A DNA stretch of 52,214 nt from Candidatus Avimonas faecium. Its GTDB lineage: Bacteria > Bacillota > Clostridia > Oscillospirales > Acutalibacteraceae. Numbering within the stretch: the first letter of the stretch is position 1; each line of letters begins with the position of its first letter. Of the stretch, positions 50,503-52,214 are shown piece by piece. The notes below the pieces were generated by a model. That model saw nothing but the letters and a program-made list of their open reading frames with translations, searched no databases and was not told the origin of the DNA. The position numbers and the translations under genes are program-made. Location of the stretch: positions 1 through 52,214 of the forward strand of contig CAJFQI010000008.1 in the NCBI GenBank assembly GCA_904419005.1, written 5' to 3'.

Positions 50503-51039
50503 TTACTGCGCGGTAAATTCTTTCCTCAAGATTTCCGACCCGTCCGCATTGCGGTAAAGGACGACAACGACCGGATCCTCAACATCTACCGCCAGCTTCA
50601 GCGCCGAAGCCGTAGACTCAAAAACACTCGCCTGCTGATCCAGGCCTGCTTCCAGCGACTCCGCCAGACCGTCGGTGGCAATCTGGGTCGTATAGGTGTA
50701 CTGGTAAATCATCTGGTTGTCCTGGCCGATCATTGCGACTTCCATCCCCAGGGAGTTGAACGTCTCATTCAAGGAGGCTACCTGCTCCTGGACCTGGTCG
50801 GACGACACATAGTCGGCAATTGACGCGTACTTTCCAGACGGGGCCACGGACCCCTCTTCCGGCTCTGTCGCCTCCGGTTCGGTTTCTTGGCCCTGGGTGA
50901 TGGACGTATCCGCCTGCGTCGTTGTGGCGGGCGTTGAACCGTCCGGCCGCCCGCCGGAGGTACACGCCGTCATCAGCAGCGCGCAGGCAGCGGCGATCAG
51001 ACTAAGCCAAGCGTTTTTACGATTTTTCTTCATTGTCAT
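50503..51039 (-). CDS. DUF4854 lipoprotein
   Basis: This 178-residue exported lipoprotein has the signal peptide KKNRKNAWLSLIAAACALLM ending in the lipobox MTAC. A Thr/Glu-rich linker follows, then the DUF4854 domain: YASIADYVSSDQVQEQVASLNE, QMIYQYTYTTQI, ESTASALKLAVDVEDP and VVVLYRNADGSEI. The family is widespread in Clostridia and of unknown function. ATG at 51039 has AAGGGG 8 bases upstream; ATG at 51033 is an alternative. Its own sigma-A promoter lies at 51115-51143. Divergent from the SufC-like gene. Confidence 0.9.
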   Translation of the reverse strand: MTMKKNRKNAWLSLIAAACALLMTACTSGGRPDGSTPATTTQADTSITQGQETEPEATEPEEGSVAPSGKYASIADYVSSDQVQEQVASLNETFNSLGMEVAMIGQDNQMIYQYTYTTQIATDGLAESLEAGLDQQASVFESTASALKLAVDVEDPVVVVLYRNADGSEILRKEFTAQ

Positions 51040-51114
51040 TGTGATACCCCTTCTTTTTACTCCCATTGGAATAATGAAAATATTGCCGCGAAAAGCTTAC
51101 TCTTTTCGGAAAAA

Positions 51115-51143
51115 AGTGTATATCCCTCGTCAAAAATTGTCAA
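51115..51143 (-). promoter_or_regulatory. Sigma-A promoter of the DUF4854 gene
   Basis: On the minus strand TTGACA, 17 bases, TACACT. Confidence 0.75.
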
Positions 51144-51303
51144 GAGCTTTTTCCGTCATGCTGAATGTAACAATGGTTTTCTGATTATTGCCTCTAAGCC
51201 CTGGCCACGGCCTGCACAAAGGCCGCTATACGAAAAAACGGAAAAAAGCAGGGATGCCGGTGCGGCTTTTTGGGATACTATCTACGAATCGTCGGCCCCT
51301 CTC

Positions 51304-51332
51304 TTGACATTTTTCGCAAACTGGATTATAAA
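51304..51332 (+). promoter_or_regulatory. Sigma-A promoter of the SufC-like gene
   Basis: TTGACA, 17 bases, TATAAA, 75 bp before the start codon. Confidence 0.8.
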
Positions 51333-51350
51333 GAAAACAGGGGAATAATT

Positions 51351-51367
51351 CCTATCTGTTTAATAGG
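51351..51367. promoter_or_regulatory. Dyad in the SufC-like leader
   Basis: CCTAT-N7-ATAGG lies about 12 bases after the expected transcription start. It may be an operator, for example for an Rrf2-type regulator such as those of suf genes, but no consensus match was made. Confidence 0.35.
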
Positions 51368-51406
51368 ATACTATATTACCGCAATTCACAGAAAAGAGGA
51401 AACGCC

Positions 51407-52144
51407 ATGCTGCAAATCCAAGGGCTCTCCTGGCATACGCCGGGCGGGGAGCCGATTCTTGACCACATTGACCTGACGGTTCCGGACGGCAAGCTGACCG
51501 TGATCACCGGCCCGAACGGGGGCGGGAAAACCACGCTGGCCAAGCTGATCGCCGGACTGGAGAAGCCGGACGCCGGGACGATCCTTCTGGACGGGGAGGA
51601 TATCACCGACCTGGACGTGACCGAGCGTGCCCGCCGCGGGATCGGCTACGCTTTCCAGCAGCCGGTACGGTTCAAAGGGCTGACGGTCCGCGACCTGGTT
51701 GAGCTGGCGGCCGGGGACGGCCTGAGCGAGCGGGACCTGTGCGACCTGCTGGGCAAGGTCGGCCTATGTGCGAGGGACTACATTGACCGGGAGGTGGACG
51801 GCAGCCTTTCGGGCGGGGAGATCAAGCGGATTGAAATCGCCACCGTGCTGGCGAGGCACACCCGCCTGTCCGTATTTGACGAGCCGGAGGCCGGCATTGA
51901 CCTATGGAGCTTTGCCGGGCTGATCGACACCTTCCGCGACCTGCGCGGCAAGCTCGACGGCGCGCTGCTGATCATCTCCCATCAGGAGCGGATCCTGTCG
52001 ATCGCGGACGAAATCGTCGTGGTTGCCGAGGGCAAGATCCAGCGCCAGGGCTCCCGGGAGCAGGTGCTGCCCTCCCTGATGGCGGGCGCCCCTGCCTGCG
52101 GCCGCTGCCCTAAAGAGTCCAATGGTATTAAGTCAAGTAGGTGA
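51407..52144 (+). CDS. SufC-like ATPase (ABC-type ATP-binding protein)
   Basis: This 245-residue ATPase has Walker A ITGPNGGGKTTLAK, signature SLSGGEIKRIEIA and Walker B LSVFDEPEAGIDLWSF. The last motif, with E-A-G-I-D-L, is typical of SufC, the ATPase of the Suf Fe-S cluster scaffold, rather than of membrane transporters. A SufB/SufD-like gene would be expected next but lies beyond the window or has been displaced. The end reads PACGRC and then about 10 atypical residues (KESNGIKSSR) coded by AT-rich DNA, so the natural 3' end may be replaced. GAGGAAA lies upstream of the ATG. SufC identity is likely but not proven without the partner. Confidence 0.8.
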   Translation: MLQIQGLSWHTPGGEPILDHIDLTVPDGKLTVITGPNGGGKTTLAKLIAGLEKPDAGTILLDGEDITDLDVTERARRGIGYAFQQPVRFKGLTVRDLVELAAGDGLSERDLCDLLGKVGLCARDYIDREVDGSLSGGEIKRIEIATVLARHTRLSVFDEPEAGIDLWSFAGLIDTFRDLRGKLDGALLIISHQERILSIADEIVVVAEGKIQRQGSREQVLPSLMAGAPACGRCPKESNGIKSSR

Positions 52145-52214
52145 TGCAAGAAAATATTAAGTAAAACAGGGTAAAACGCGTCATGTAGGTAGCAATAAGA
52201 CAACACTAACCCAA
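52115..52214. other. AT-rich segment at the right edge, possible mobile element boundary
   Basis: From about 52115 base composition drops from GC-rich to clearly AT-rich (for example AAGAAAATATTAAG), unlike the rest of the window. It begins within the last codons of the SufC-like gene. The window ends before anything can be identified. Confidence 0.4.

Noticed and set aside
1..52214. CRISPR arrays, tRNA or rRNA genes
   Set aside because: No regularly spaced repeats and no GGTTCGAATCC-type arm or rRNA signature noticed on either strand.

Overview
The window is GC-rich (roughly two thirds G+C by eye) and looks like a chromosome segment of a spore-forming anaerobe of the class Clostridia. The evidence is sigK and spoIIID, the glgB-glgC-glgD-glgA set with the Firmicutes-type GlgD, several MtaA/UroD-like methyltransferase genes, a DUF4854 lipoprotein and a SufC-like ATPase. 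A high-GC gut lineage such as Oscillospirales would fit, but that is an inference. No rRNA, tRNA or CRISPR array was seen.

The most striking feature fills bases 275-15483. The sporulation sigma factor gene sigK is split. Its 5' part (start at 16106, minus strand) runs normally to the middle of the region 4.2 recognition helix (..SRSYVSR). The missing 3' part (..YVSRIEKKALEKLKKR.., stop at 187) lies 15.2 kb away at the other end of the window. Both junctions carry the same 12-bp sequence, CGCGATACATAG. Joining them restores an in-frame, normal 240-residue sigma-K. A large serine recombinase lies 68 bp inside the left junction. This is the layout of a 'skin' element, a sigK-intervening element excised in the mother cell. 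The cargo here is a complete type 4 BREX phage-defence operon with its own promoter (15131-15159): HARE-HTH protein, BrxP (PAPS-reductase and ferredoxin type), BrxC ATPase, PglZ, a short BrxL, a zinc-ribbon protein and a cysteine desulfurase. A 37-residue protein and the recombinase follow. The sulfur-handling genes suggest sulfur-based DNA modification (phosphorothioate-like). A sigma-E-like promoter in front of the recombinase pair would fit developmental excision.

To the right of sigK lie a bacterial PH-domain protein, the glycogen operon glgBCDA (17156-23196), an unknown membrane protein, nagA, a small acidic membrane protein and an AGCS amino acid:sodium symporter. Next is a small operon of a DUF134 regulator, a NifX-like metal-binding protein and a zinc alcohol dehydrogenase, under a perfect consensus promoter. 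These are followed by prfC (RF3, TTG start), spoIIID behind a sigma-E-like promoter, two UroD/MtaA-family genes, a truncated pseudogene, and a YtrABC-like autoregulated ABC transporter operon. After that come asnB, a divergent phosphoglucomutase and a third UroD/MtaA gene.

The last part (45.9-52.2 kb) holds an unknown four-helix membrane protein, a VanRS-like two-component system and an S11-family D-Ala-D-Ala carboxypeptidase homologue that has lost all its catalytic motifs. It ends with a DUF4854 lipoprotein and a SufC-like ATPase whose 3' end runs into an AT-rich stretch at the window edge.

Most transcription units have recognisable sigma-A promoters with 17-bp spacing and strong hairpin terminators, so unit boundaries are well defined.
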